From CBDDIP01 sp965229005 (GTDB taxonomy: Bacteria > Actinomycetota > Acidimicrobiia > Acidimicrobiales > Ilumatobacteraceae), in contig CBDDIP010000002.1 of NCBI GenBank assembly GCA_965229005.1, positions 1,798,001 to 1,862,000 of the forward strand: a stretch of DNA of 64,000 nucleotides, given 5' to 3'. The notes beneath the pieces were generated by a model. The model saw nothing but the letters and a program-made list of their open reading frames with translations. It ran no database searches and was not told the DNA's origin. Positions 51,029 to 60,100 of this stretch are shown here, piece by piece. Position 1 is the stretch's first letter; each line of letters begins with the position of its first letter. Made by a program: the position numbers and the translations under genes.

Positions 51029-51700
51029 TCAGCTCGCCGTGGCGTGGGAGCGCCAGGTGTTGGCGTTGCGAGCGCGTTGGTAGATCGCTTCGACTTCGGG
51101 CTGGGTCATGCGGTGGGGGAGGGAGAGCAGCCAGTGGTGGAGGCGGTGGCGAGTGGTGACGTGGACGTCGTGGGGCTGCTGGCGGATCTTGATGTCGCTG
51201 AGGTCGACGAACACGATCACCGCGCTGGCGTCGACCGCGAAGCCGCACGAGTCGGTCAGCGCGTCCGTGGCCCGCTTCGCTTCTAAGCGCGAGTTGCGGA
51301 TGTATTGAGTCGACTGGCCGTTGACCATCACCAGACGTTCGCTGACCCAAGCTCGGGCTTGTGCGTGGCGCTTCGTGTTGAGGGTGAACACGCCGGCGGG
51401 CCCGATGACGACGTGGTCGATGTCGCTGCCGCGTTCGCCGACCGGTACGGCGTGGAGGGTGTGCCAGGTGGCGGGTAGGCGTTCCAGCTCGCGGCCGACC
51501 TTCAGCTCGCCCTTGGTTCCGATGCGCCAGGATCGCTCCTGCGTGTGCACCCCGAGAAGGCGCGCAGCGAGGTGGAGGATCGGTGCCTGCTTGTTGATCT
51601 CGTCCCGCTTGGCTCGCGCCGCACCGCCGGCCAGATGACTGGCCAGATCCGTCTCCGGTGCCTCGATGCTGGTTGAGCCGAACCCCGCTCGTCCGTCCAT
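51029..51700 (-). CDS. NERD-domain protein 1
   Basis: This 223-residue protein has a NERD (nuclease-related) domain: RIGTKGELKVGRELERLP near residue 60, SDIDHVVIGPAGVFTLNTKRH near residue 92, then QSTQYIRNSRLEAKRATDAL. NERD resembles Holliday-junction-resolvase folds and often accompanies helicases. I chose the ATG at 51700, since an upstream extension in the frame has no likeness to anything. Confidence 0.85.
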   Translation of the reverse strand: MDGRAGFGSTSIEAPETDLASHLAGGAARAKRDEINKQAPILHLAARLLGVHTQERSWRIGTKGELKVGRELERLPATWHTLHAVPVGERGSDIDHVVIGPAGVFTLNTKRHAQARAWVSERLVMVNGQSTQYIRNSRLEAKRATDALTDSCGFAVDASAVIVFVDLSDIKIRQQPHDVHVTTRHRLHHWLLSLPHRMTQPEVEAIYQRARNANTWRSHATAS

Positions 51701-51740
51701 GCCCACTTCATCGGCGCAGCACCCGATCGGGTTGAGCGGT

Positions 51741-52568
51741 TCAGCGCTGACGAATCGTCGGAAGCGCAGTGCTGAGGTGGGCAGCGATCGTGTCGATGTC
51801 GGGCCGAGTGAGCTGCGAGCTCGCCCTGATGAGCTCGAGCAGCTTCTTGGCCCACAGGAGCCGAACGCCGCCAAGCTCCTTCGGTTTGGAGAAGAGCCCG
51901 AAGCTCTCGTCGTTGAAGAGGAGATTCGGGTGGACTGGTACCGAGTCAAAGCTCCCCGCTGCCAGGGCGGCGCGGACAGCAGCGACCTGCTTGGCCATCC
52001 CATCGAGCAGCGTCGTGCGATCGCGGCCGTCAACGAACAAACGTTGGTCGGTTCGCCAGAACGGACCGACGTCTCGAACCCCGACGCGTCCCCGGTAGTT
52101 CTTGGCATCGACGATCCACACTCCAGAACCTGCGACAACGATGTGATCGATGTCGCCGCCTTGCCCTGGAATCTTGCGGCTGTGGAGCATGACCCCCGTG
52201 TCGCCGAGTGCCGGCTCCATCCGTTCGGCGAAGTACCTCTCACCCTTCGCTCCCGTGGCGAAGGCGGTCGTCGAGGCCGGCTCGCTCGACAGAGCTTTGG
52301 CGACTCCTGAGAGACGGCCCCACTTCGCCTCGAGCCTGGCTTCGTGACGTGCCGTCCGTCGCTCAGCCTCCCGCTGAGGCCCGGCGCCCGCGACTCCACG
52401 ATCGATGCTTGGGGCCACGGTTGACGATTCAACTGAGGTGTGATCGGAACCGCAGCCGATGCAGCTCACGGTCTTCGTCAGTGCGTCCCAGTACGCCGAC
52501 TCGCCCAATGGAATCGCGACGGCGCAAGTCCGACACGTGTCGGCACGACGCAGCCGCATCTCCTTCAT
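51741..52568 (-). CDS. Zinc-ribbon NERD-domain protein 2
   Basis: This protein of about 275 residues has an N-terminal cysteine pair (ADTCRTCAVAI and SCIGCGSDH), as in a zinc ribbon, and a charged helix. A NERD domain follows: ATGAKGERYFAERMEP, GGDIDHIVVAGSGVWIVDAKNYRGRV near residue 140, and a final helical part. The start is ATG at 52568; a TTG at 52577 and an ATG at 52559 are close alternatives. It is in the middle of a five-gene minus-strand unit. Confidence 0.85.
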   Translation of the reverse strand: MKEMRLRRADTCRTCAVAIPLGESAYWDALTKTVSCIGCGSDHTSVESSTVAPSIDRGVAGAGPQREAERRTARHEARLEAKWGRLSGVAKALSSEPASTTAFATGAKGERYFAERMEPALGDTGVMLHSRKIPGQGGDIDHIVVAGSGVWIVDAKNYRGRVGVRDVGPFWRTDQRLFVDGRDRTTLLDGMAKQVAAVRAALAAGSFDSVPVHPNLLFNDESFGLFSKPKELGGVRLLWAKKLLELIRASSQLTRPDIDTIAAHLSTALPTIRQR

Positions 52569-52590
52569 TGCGCTCAACTGGTCGACGCCT

Positions 52591-53310
52591 TCAGAGCTCG
52601 AAGGCTTCGCGCGTGAGTGCGCTCATCGTCTGCGAGAGGAACCCTTCGCGTTCGTCGTCGGTCGGACGACGACGAGCGGCCTCGAGGTGTGTTGTCCAAG
52701 TGCCGTACGCGTGGGGCTTGACGAACGTCACGACGCCGACGCCGAGGCTCGATGCGGTCCAAAGAACTCGCTCCCAGTCTCGCGAGTCAACTCCCGGCGC
52801 CTTGCTCCCGAACACCCACGAGTAGTTGGCGCCTCGACCCTGCGCGTGAGCCTGATACACCGACCGCAAGTCGAATCCGGCAGCAGTCTCAATCTCGATG
52901 GCGTGGAGGCGGCGAGGCTCCTCGGCGGACTCACGACGCCGTGGGTCGGCGGCGACCACGAGGTCAGGGTGCGTCCAGACACCCTGGCCGCGGGTGCCCG
53001 CTCGCGCGGTGTCGATTGTGGCGATGTTGCGGAGCCCCAAGTCTCGCGGGCCCCAGTACGTGCCGATGATTCGAGCAACGTCCGCGTACAGGCCGACCGA
53101 TGCACCACGCTCCGATCCTCGGTACTTGATGACGCCGCCCTTGGCCGTGTACACCGGCATGCCAGGGATCACGACCGCCCTGGTGACGACGTGCTTCACC
53201 TTTGCCACATCCCACGCCAGTTCAGCTCCGAGCTTTGCCACCGATGCTTGGTTGCCTGGCAGCTTCTTGAGAGCATTCGCCAGGATCTCTACGTCTGTTC
53301 GCCGTGCCAT
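52591..53310 (-). CDS. Winged-helix protein with nuclease-like C-terminal domain
   Basis: In this 239-residue protein, residues 1-75 look like a winged helix (DVEILANALKKLPGNQASVAKLGAEL, then PVYTAKGGVIKYRG). Residues 100-200 have THPDLVVAADP and LHAIEIETAAGFDLRSVYQAHAQG, a D...ExE spacing resembling PD-(D/E)XK nucleases with the Lys replaced by Glu. That assignment is tentative. It lies between the helicase and the NERD genes and probably acts with them. Confidence 0.6.
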   Translation of the reverse strand: MARRTDVEILANALKKLPGNQASVAKLGAELAWDVAKVKHVVTRAVVIPGMPVYTAKGGVIKYRGSERGASVGLYADVARIIGTYWGPRDLGLRNIATIDTARAGTRGQGVWTHPDLVVAADPRRRESAEEPRRLHAIEIETAAGFDLRSVYQAHAQGRGANYSWVFGSKAPGVDSRDWERVLWTASSLGVGVVTFVKPHAYGTWTTHLEAARRRPTDDEREGFLSQTMSALTREAFEL

Positions 53311-53340
53311 GACTTCCCCGTCCCGTCGAGTAGTTCGACG

Positions 53341-54966
53341 CTAGTTGTGAATTCCGAGTCGTTCGGCGAGCGACCGTGGGCCGATGACCGTCAGGCCATA
53401 GACCGCACGGCTTGCGCCGATGTACAGGAGTTGGTCCGTCGGAGAGTCGTCCGGTGACACGAGGATCACGTAGTCGAACTCGAGTCCCTTCATCCGATGG
53501 ACGTTCTCGCAGATGATCGCCGCCGGCGCTCCGCCCTCCCACATCACGAAGTCGAAAGCGCTCCGCAGCGGCTCGCGGACCTTTGATGTGAAGGTCGCCA
53601 CGAGCACGCGTGGAGGCGAGTGGCCCTCGGTCTCGACAACGCGATCGATCTCTTCGCCAACTCGGTCGATGACTTCGTCGATCGCGTTCGCCTCGAGCCA
53701 CTCGATCTTCGCCGAGCTCGGCGTTCGGTCGAGGGGCAGTGGCGCGCCGTGAAACGAGCGCTGCAGCATGGTGGCGATGGCGTGCGTGTTACGACAGTTC
53801 TTGACGAGCTCGCACCGAGCCCAGCCGTCGTGGCAAGTCGGCGGGCGAAAACCTCGCGGGTAGATGCCTTGTGCCGTGTCGGCGACCATCAACAGTCGTC
53901 GCGGGCCGTGCTCGTCGAGAAGCTGCTCGAGCTGGGCCAGCCACGCTGGGCTGAAGTCCTGCGCTTCGTCGACGATCACTGTGTCGAATCGGGCAGTCAC
54001 CTCATGCCAGTGCAAGTGGAGATGCCCGACTGCGACGTGGTCCCACCACTCCTTGTCGGCATCCTCCGGGATCTCGAGCTCGGGTATACCGGGGAGGTTG
54101 AGGCCGACGTCAAAGAACGACCCAACGGTGAGGTGATGATCCTCGCCCAGACGTCTCTGGAGGTCGCCGCCAAGCGGGTCGTTGAAGCACGTCAGCAGCA
54201 CTCGTTCATCGCGCCGGAGGGCCCGTCGGGCCCACCACTTGGCGAGGTGTGTTTTGCCACTGCCTGCGCCACCGGTGACCAGAACGCGCTGGTTCATGTC
54301 GAGCGTCTCGAGCGCTCGGACCTGGTCGTCGCAGTGTCGAGACAGCTGCTGCTTCGCTGCCACTGCGCGGCCTTCCTGATCCCATCGGACATCTGCGTTC
54401 GGCCGCAACGCGCTCAGCATCGCATCGATGGCCGGCCTGCCGACTCGCTGTCCCCAGCGCCTGGCCATGAGGAGATCGATGGCATTCGCGATCGAGTCGA
54501 GCTCTGTCGAGGTGATCAGTTGGGTTCGGTCAACGTCGGGAGGAAGGTCGCCGTTCAGGCCAGTGGTGTTCGGGAACGCGACTGCGTACTCAACCTTCAC
54601 CGCGTCGAGTGACGGGTGCACGGTTCGGAGGAACCGCTTCAACTCGTGCGCGTTGTCCTTCGCTTGTTCGTACGGCTGTGGCTCGAGCGGCTTGCCGTTG
54701 GCGCACCACATGCCCTCGACCACCTTGGCGCGGTGACCCTTCACTTCGACGATGGCGATGCCCTCGTCGGGATGAGCGATCACGAGGTCGATCTGCCGGT
54801 CTCGCGGTCCGGTGATGCCGACGTCCGGGAGGATGAGCCACTCGTCGGACAGCTGCCGACACAACTCGTTGACGACGAGGCGTTCGGCGTCGTTCTTGAG
54901 CAACGACATCGGGAAGCCCGCCGGCACCATCGTTCCCATCGAAGGAAGTATCGGCGTGAACGGCAC
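53341..54966 (-). CDS. NERD-UvrD/Rep-like SF1 helicase
   Basis: This 541-residue protein has an N-terminal NERD domain (about 20-140; RDRQIDLVIAHPDEGIAIVEVKG) fused to an SF1 helicase core: Walker A VTGGAGSGKTH near residue 234, Walker B VIVDEAQDFSPAW near 330, a QGIYPRG motif, and VHRMKGLEFDYVILV near the C-terminus. It resembles defence-associated NERD helicases. The GTG start at 54966 is one choice; ATGs at 54939, 54930 and 54909 are possible. It is first in the minus-strand unit, divergent from the exonuclease gene. Confidence 0.88.
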   Translation of the reverse strand: MPFTPILPSMGTMVPAGFPMSLLKNDAERLVVNELCRQLSDEWLILPDVGITGPRDRQIDLVIAHPDEGIAIVEVKGHRAKVVEGMWCANGKPLEPQPYEQAKDNAHELKRFLRTVHPSLDAVKVEYAVAFPNTTGLNGDLPPDVDRTQLITSTELDSIANAIDLLMARRWGQRVGRPAIDAMLSALRPNADVRWDQEGRAVAAKQQLSRHCDDQVRALETLDMNQRVLVTGGAGSGKTHLAKWWARRALRRDERVLLTCFNDPLGGDLQRRLGEDHHLTVGSFFDVGLNLPGIPELEIPEDADKEWWDHVAVGHLHLHWHEVTARFDTVIVDEAQDFSPAWLAQLEQLLDEHGPRRLLMVADTAQGIYPRGFRPPTCHDGWARCELVKNCRNTHAIATMLQRSFHGAPLPLDRTPSSAKIEWLEANAIDEVIDRVGEEIDRVVETEGHSPPRVLVATFTSKVREPLRSAFDFVMWEGGAPAAIICENVHRMKGLEFDYVILVSPDDSPTDQLLYIGASRAVYGLTVIGPRSLAERLGIHN

Positions 54967-55061
54967 CTACTCAAGTAGCCGGCGGTTGAGGCGTTGGACC
55001 TATTGCAATTTGAGGCCAATCACTGGTGTAATCGCAGTCCATCGGACCAGGGGGCGGAGCC

Positions 55062-56282
55062 GTGGATTTCGCAATTGTTGATCTTGAGACCACTGGGCTG
55101 TATCCGGCGACCGATCGCGTGGTCGAAGTCGGGATCGTCCGAATGTCTGCCGACGGCCGTGTGCTCGACGAATACAGCACGTTGGTGAACCCAGAGCGTG
55201 ATGTGGGGCCAACTTCGATTCACGGGATCACGGCGACGGACGTGATGTCAGCGCCCCGATTCGCGGACATCGTGCCGGACGTGTACTCGATGCTGCACGG
55301 AGCGGTACCCGTCGCCCACAATGCGTCTTTCGACTTTCGCTTCCTCCGAGCGGAGTTTCAAAGAGCGGGTGTCAGCCCTGAACTGATCGACGGCCTGTGC
55401 ACGCTCGAAGTTCTGTACTCCGTTGCGCCAACCGCACCCCGACGACTCGTGGATTGCTGCCGCCACTTTGGCATCGACGTGGGCAATGCCCACACGGCAC
55501 TCGACGATGCGCGGATGGCAGCGCAGCTGCTCTCGAGGCTCATCTCGGCATGGACGTTTCCTGCATTGCCGTCGCCTCTCGACTGTCCCGGATGGACATC
55601 GACCGGTCGCGCGACGAGGCGCGGCGAGGTCGTTGATGTGCGCGTCGAGCAAGGCACCTATCTCACCGGACTCGTCCGGCGGCTCGCAGCACCCAGCCCG
55701 GGCCTGATCTCAGCGGCGTCGGCCGGGCAGTACCTGAATCTCCTCGATCGAGCTATCGAAGATCGGCTCGTCACGACTGCGGAGGCGGACGCACTGGCCG
55801 ACTTCGCGCGATCCGTGCGGCTCTCATCAGGCGAAGTCGCCGGGCTCCATGCCGCTTACGTGACGAGCCTGTGCTCGATGGCCCTCGCGGACGGCGTGGT
55901 CACCGACGAAGAACGAAACGATCTTGGTGAGGTCGCTGCGTTGCTCGGAGTGGAGGGATGGGAGGAAGTGCTGAACGCCGCGCTGGCGCCATCGACGCCG
56001 CCGGTCGCCGAACAGTCCGTGCTTCCGCCGGGCACGACGGTTTGCTTCACGGGAGCGATGCGGGTATCGAGGTTCGACTGCGAAACTGCTGCGGCGCAAC
56101 ACGGTCTCGCCGTGCTCCCTGGCGTTTCGCGACATCTGAAGGTCCTTGTCGTTGCTGACGCCAACACGCAATCCGGGAAGGCCAAGAAGGCTCGCGACTA
56201 CGGAATCAGGATTCTCTCCGAGGCAGCGTTTTGGAACGCGATTGGTGGCGGCGCTCATTTGGGCCCGGTGGCGACAAGGTGA
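55062..56282 (+). CDS. DEDDh exonuclease-TerB-like-BRCT fusion protein
   Basis: This 406-residue protein has a DnaQ-type 3'-5' exonuclease domain: IVDLETTGL (Asp7, Glu9), HGITATDV, VAHNASFDFRFL, and HTALDDARMAAQLL for the late His and Asp. A linker follows, then a TerB-like helical segment (about 255-320; ALADGVVTDEERNDLGEVAALLG). It ends in a BRCT domain (about 325-400; CFTGAMRVSRFDCETAAAQHG). This combination suggests DNA end processing with a protein- or DNA-binding tail. GTG start behind GGGGGCGGAG. It overlaps the next gene by four bases. Confidence 0.88.
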   Translation: MDFAIVDLETTGLYPATDRVVEVGIVRMSADGRVLDEYSTLVNPERDVGPTSIHGITATDVMSAPRFADIVPDVYSMLHGAVPVAHNASFDFRFLRAEFQRAGVSPELIDGLCTLEVLYSVAPTAPRRLVDCCRHFGIDVGNAHTALDDARMAAQLLSRLISAWTFPALPSPLDCPGWTSTGRATRRGEVVDVRVEQGTYLTGLVRRLAAPSPGLISAASAGQYLNLLDRAIEDRLVTTAEADALADFARSVRLSSGEVAGLHAAYVTSLCSMALADGVVTDEERNDLGEVAALLGVEGWEEVLNAALAPSTPPVAEQSVLPPGTTVCFTGAMRVSRFDCETAAAQHGLAVLPGVSRHLKVLVVADANTQSGKAKKARDYGIRILSEAAFWNAIGGGAHLGPVATR

Positions 56283-57025
56283 ACGTCTTCGAGACCGTTG
56301 CGGCAGAGCTGGCAGGAAGGTTCGTGCCGAACAAGATCCCGCCGATGTCTGCCGCACGTGGCGCCCTGACACTCCACGAGGCGTTGCGAGTGTCGGTGGG
56401 GACGGATCCGGAGTGGGCGCTCGTGTCGTACGCAAACCACGCTGCGCTGAACTCGCTCGTCGGAGGATTTTGGGACGCTCTCAACGCGGCCGTTTCAACT
56501 GAACTCAACCGACCGACGCAGGCGAACGCCTGGAGCCTCGAGGAACTGCGGACGGAGCGAGAGGTCATCCACCTGCTCGGCGACGCGTCGCAGCGTGCGC
56601 CCGATCTGATGGTTGTGCTCGCGGTGCCACGCCCACGCATTGCTGGCATCGGAGGAATGGGAAAGCCGAGGGGAACGATCTGCACGCAGCTGGCGCACCT
56701 GCACTCGCGAGGCTCCGAGACCTACGGAAGCATCATCGCTGCAGTGTTCGGAGGCGACTTTCGTCGACGCGACGTCGAAGTGATCGGCGCACTTGACGCG
56801 CTGCTGGGCTCCGAGCCGCGTGGCGCAAGCGTCGACGACGAGATCGCCGTCACGATCTCGCGCAGCTGGAACATCTGGGCTCGCAGCTCGGGCGCCTTTC
56901 AGTTCGGGAACTTCGTCGAGGCAATAGGTGGAGACGACGTGAGACAGTGGTCCGACGAGAGGATGGCCTCTGAGCTTGCCAAGCGCCGCGAGGTTGCGGA
57001 GGACGTGGCGACGGCCCTTGACTGA
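56279..57025 (+). CDS. Hypothetical protein coupled to the exonuclease fusion
   Basis: This 248-residue protein has no domain that I recognise. Features include SYANHAALNSLVGGFWDALN near residue 55, PDLMVVLAVPRPRIAGIGGMGKPRG near residue 105, and a charged C-terminus. There is no signal peptide. GTG at 56279 overlaps the upstream stop (GTGA), which fixes the start better than the upstream TTG at 56231. Confidence 0.75.
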   Translation: MNVFETVAAELAGRFVPNKIPPMSAARGALTLHEALRVSVGTDPEWALVSYANHAALNSLVGGFWDALNAAVSTELNRPTQANAWSLEELRTEREVIHLLGDASQRAPDLMVVLAVPRPRIAGIGGMGKPRGTICTQLAHLHSRGSETYGSIIAAVFGGDFRRRDVEVIGALDALLGSEPRGASVDDEIAVTISRSWNIWARSSGAFQFGNFVEAIGGDDVRQWSDERMASELAKRREVAEDVATALD

Positions 57026-57148
57026 CGCACAACAGGCACCGATATATCCTCAGCGCCGTCTCATCCGCAGCCATGTGGCTTGCATGACGGGGTGGTCGTC
57101 GCGACGAAGTGTGGGATTCGTCGCTCAAGAGCAGGGTCTCGGTGGAAC

Positions 57149-60100
57149 ATGCTGACTTCGACGCAGAAATCGAAGCTGGAGCAACAGCTCAAGGTTTGGC
57201 AGAACGACTTGGTCAACCTGACACGTCGCAATCGACTGCTGTACTTCAAGCATGCCAAGACGTCGACGCTGGAGCTGGTCGAGCCGGAGATAGCGGAGAT
57301 CTGGGACGGCTTGGACCGGGGCAACTGGGGGTTTCATCGTCCGAGACTGGACTCAAGCGGCGACCCCGTCGAATCCGAGCCGGACGAGCTCGTTGCAGGC
57401 AACAAGGCGGAGCCCGCTGACCTCGACCGTGCGCTGCGCAACCTAGAGCGAGCGGCGACGCAGGCTCTTCTCGATACAGGTTTGTCAGTTCTGTACGTCA
57501 CCTTCGGGATGCTCAAGTGGATCGACCCGGACGATGGGAAGGCATACGAGACACCGCTCGTGCTGCGGCCAGTGTCATTCGTGCCGCGAACCTCGCTTCA
57601 GGTGCCGTTCCGCATCACGGATGACGAGAACGAGTGCGTGCTCAACCCTGCGCTCGTGATCAAGCTGGCCAACGACTTCGACATCGAGCTCCCGACGTTC
57701 GAGGACATCCACGATGATCTCGACGGCGTGCTCGAAGCGGTCGAGGCTGCGATTGCGCGGCGTTCGAGCTGGAGCGTCGAACGACGCTCCGTGCTTGCCA
57801 CCTTCACGTTTCACAAAGAGGCGATGTATCGCGACCTCGTTGAGAACGCGGAGCTCGTTCTCGCATCGCCGATGATTCAAGCGATCGGGCTCGGGCCTGA
57901 GGCATCGGCCGTCGCTGACTTCGCGTTCGAGCCGATCTCCGAGGACCAGCTCGACGCGAACGCGCCGTCCGAGAAGCTCGTGAGCGTGCGTGACGCCGAC
58001 TCGACGCAGCGAGTGTGCATCGTTGCTGCCCGCAACGGACGCAGCTTCGTCATGGACGGACCGCCCGGCACAGGCAAGAGCCAGACGATCACCAACATGA
58101 TCGCCGAATTGCTGTTCGCGGGGCGGAGCGTGCTGTTCGTTTCGGAGAAGGCTGCAGCCCTGGAGGTCGTGCACAATCGGCTGACCGAGGCAGGTCTCGC
58201 CGAGTTCGTGCTGGAACTGCACAGCCACAAGGCAACGCGCAAAGAGGTCGCCGCCGAGCTGGGGCGTGCCCTCGAGACTCGCCCTCGTTCGAGCGCCAGG
58301 TTCACGGCGCAGGACGAGACCGAACTGGAACGAGCTCGGGAGGAGCTGAACGCATACGCGATCGCGGTGAACGTTCGTCGCGAACCATTCGGTCGGTCGC
58401 TGCACGACGTGATGGGTCGAGTCGCAGCGCTTCAATCGGGCGAGCGAGGTCCTGTTTGCGGGACGCACGGGCGAGAACTCACGCCGAAGCAGTTCGGAGA
58501 AATTCTCGACGCGGCAGGTCGGCTCTCTCGTGCGTGGGGGCCGGTCGAGCATCCCGAGACCTTCCTGTGGAGGTCGTTGCGCGACACCGAGACGTCGGGG
58601 GCTCGGCAACAGCAGATCGGCTCGCAGCTCGGTGCGCTCGGAGTGGCACTGGACAACCTCAGAGCGGTGATGGAATCGATCGTTGCTACCACTGGCCTGC
58701 GTAGCGCTGAGACCTTGGAGGGCGCAGAGCATCTCGGTCGGCTGCTCTCGACGATTGAGGAACGCGCCGACCGTGCCGCGACGCCGCCGCGTTGGCTGAG
58801 CGACGACTCGATTGAGCCCGTGATCGAACTGGTCGGGACATTGCGCAAAGAGGTGGCCGACTACGTCACCGCGTCAGAGGTCGCCCGACGTGTTGGTGGC
58901 GAGCGATGGGCCGACGTGGACGACGCTGGCGCCGAAGAGATGTCCGTCGCCCTTGCTCGTCTCGCGAACGATGTCGTTGCGATTCGGCCACCTTCGGCGG
59001 CCGACGTCGGCTGGATCGACCGCGTCCGCTCAGCGGTCGCGAGCGCTACCCAGATCGCAGCCGACATCGTCGAACGCAGCAACGTGGTTGCGAGCTCGTT
59101 CGACGTGGCGGGCCGATCCGTCGACCTCGAGGTTGCGCTCGAGTTGGCCGAGCTCGGTGGCTACGCGGGTGCGTCCGAGCGTCCGGAGCCGGCGTGGTTG
59201 AATCCGGTCGTTCAAGCTGCGCTTCGCGAGGCGGAGTCCGTGTTGTCCGGTCTCGTGCAGGACTATCGGCGTCAACGCGACGAGCTCCGCGACACGTTCA
59301 ACGAGAGCGTCCTTTCGCTCGACCTCGTTGGCCTCCGCGCGCGCTTCCGCGAGAACTCCGGCCTCCGCAAATTGTCCGGGCAGTATCGGGCGGACAAGCG
59401 GGCGCTCGAACCACACTGCGTCGCAGCGCGGGTCGACTCGGACCTCATCACCAAGCTTGACGCCGCAATCGAGTGGCAGGGGCGCATGACGCAACTGACG
59501 GCTGCGGAGGCCCATCACGCCCCGATGCTTGGCACGTACTACGAAGGCGCGACCGCCACCGACCTTGAGCGGATCCATCGGGCGCTCTGGTTGGCCCGTC
59601 GAGCGCTTGAGCTCACCGGAGGAGTTGGTACTGGCCGCCTCGCCGAGCAGCTCGCACTCGGCGGGCGGCCCGATCCACGGGTGATCCCGCTCTCCTCCGA
59701 ACTTCGGGAACTGTGCGTGCGGTGGAGTTCGCTTCTGGCTGGTGAGCTCGCTTCTCTCGGTGTGATCGTTCCAGCGGGATTGCCGCTCCAGGACTTCAGC
59801 GGATGGGCGAGTCGCGCCGGCGCCTTTCTGGACACGCTCGCTCTGCGGGTTCAGCAGGCTTGCGCCGAAACGGGCCGGTCTCTTGGGGTGTTGGCCACAG
59901 CTGAGTTGTTGCCTGCCGCGAAGCGGGCGAACGACATCGAGCGGTCGCTGGCGAGCCTGGACAGATCGACGATCGAGCTCCTCGGCCCGTCGTTCACTGG
60001 CCGTGAAACCGACTTCGATGAGGTCGAAAAGCAAATGCGGTGGGTGAGCAGTGTGCGTTCAGCCGCGGGCGAGCCGATGTCGTACGTGGTCGCTGGCGCG

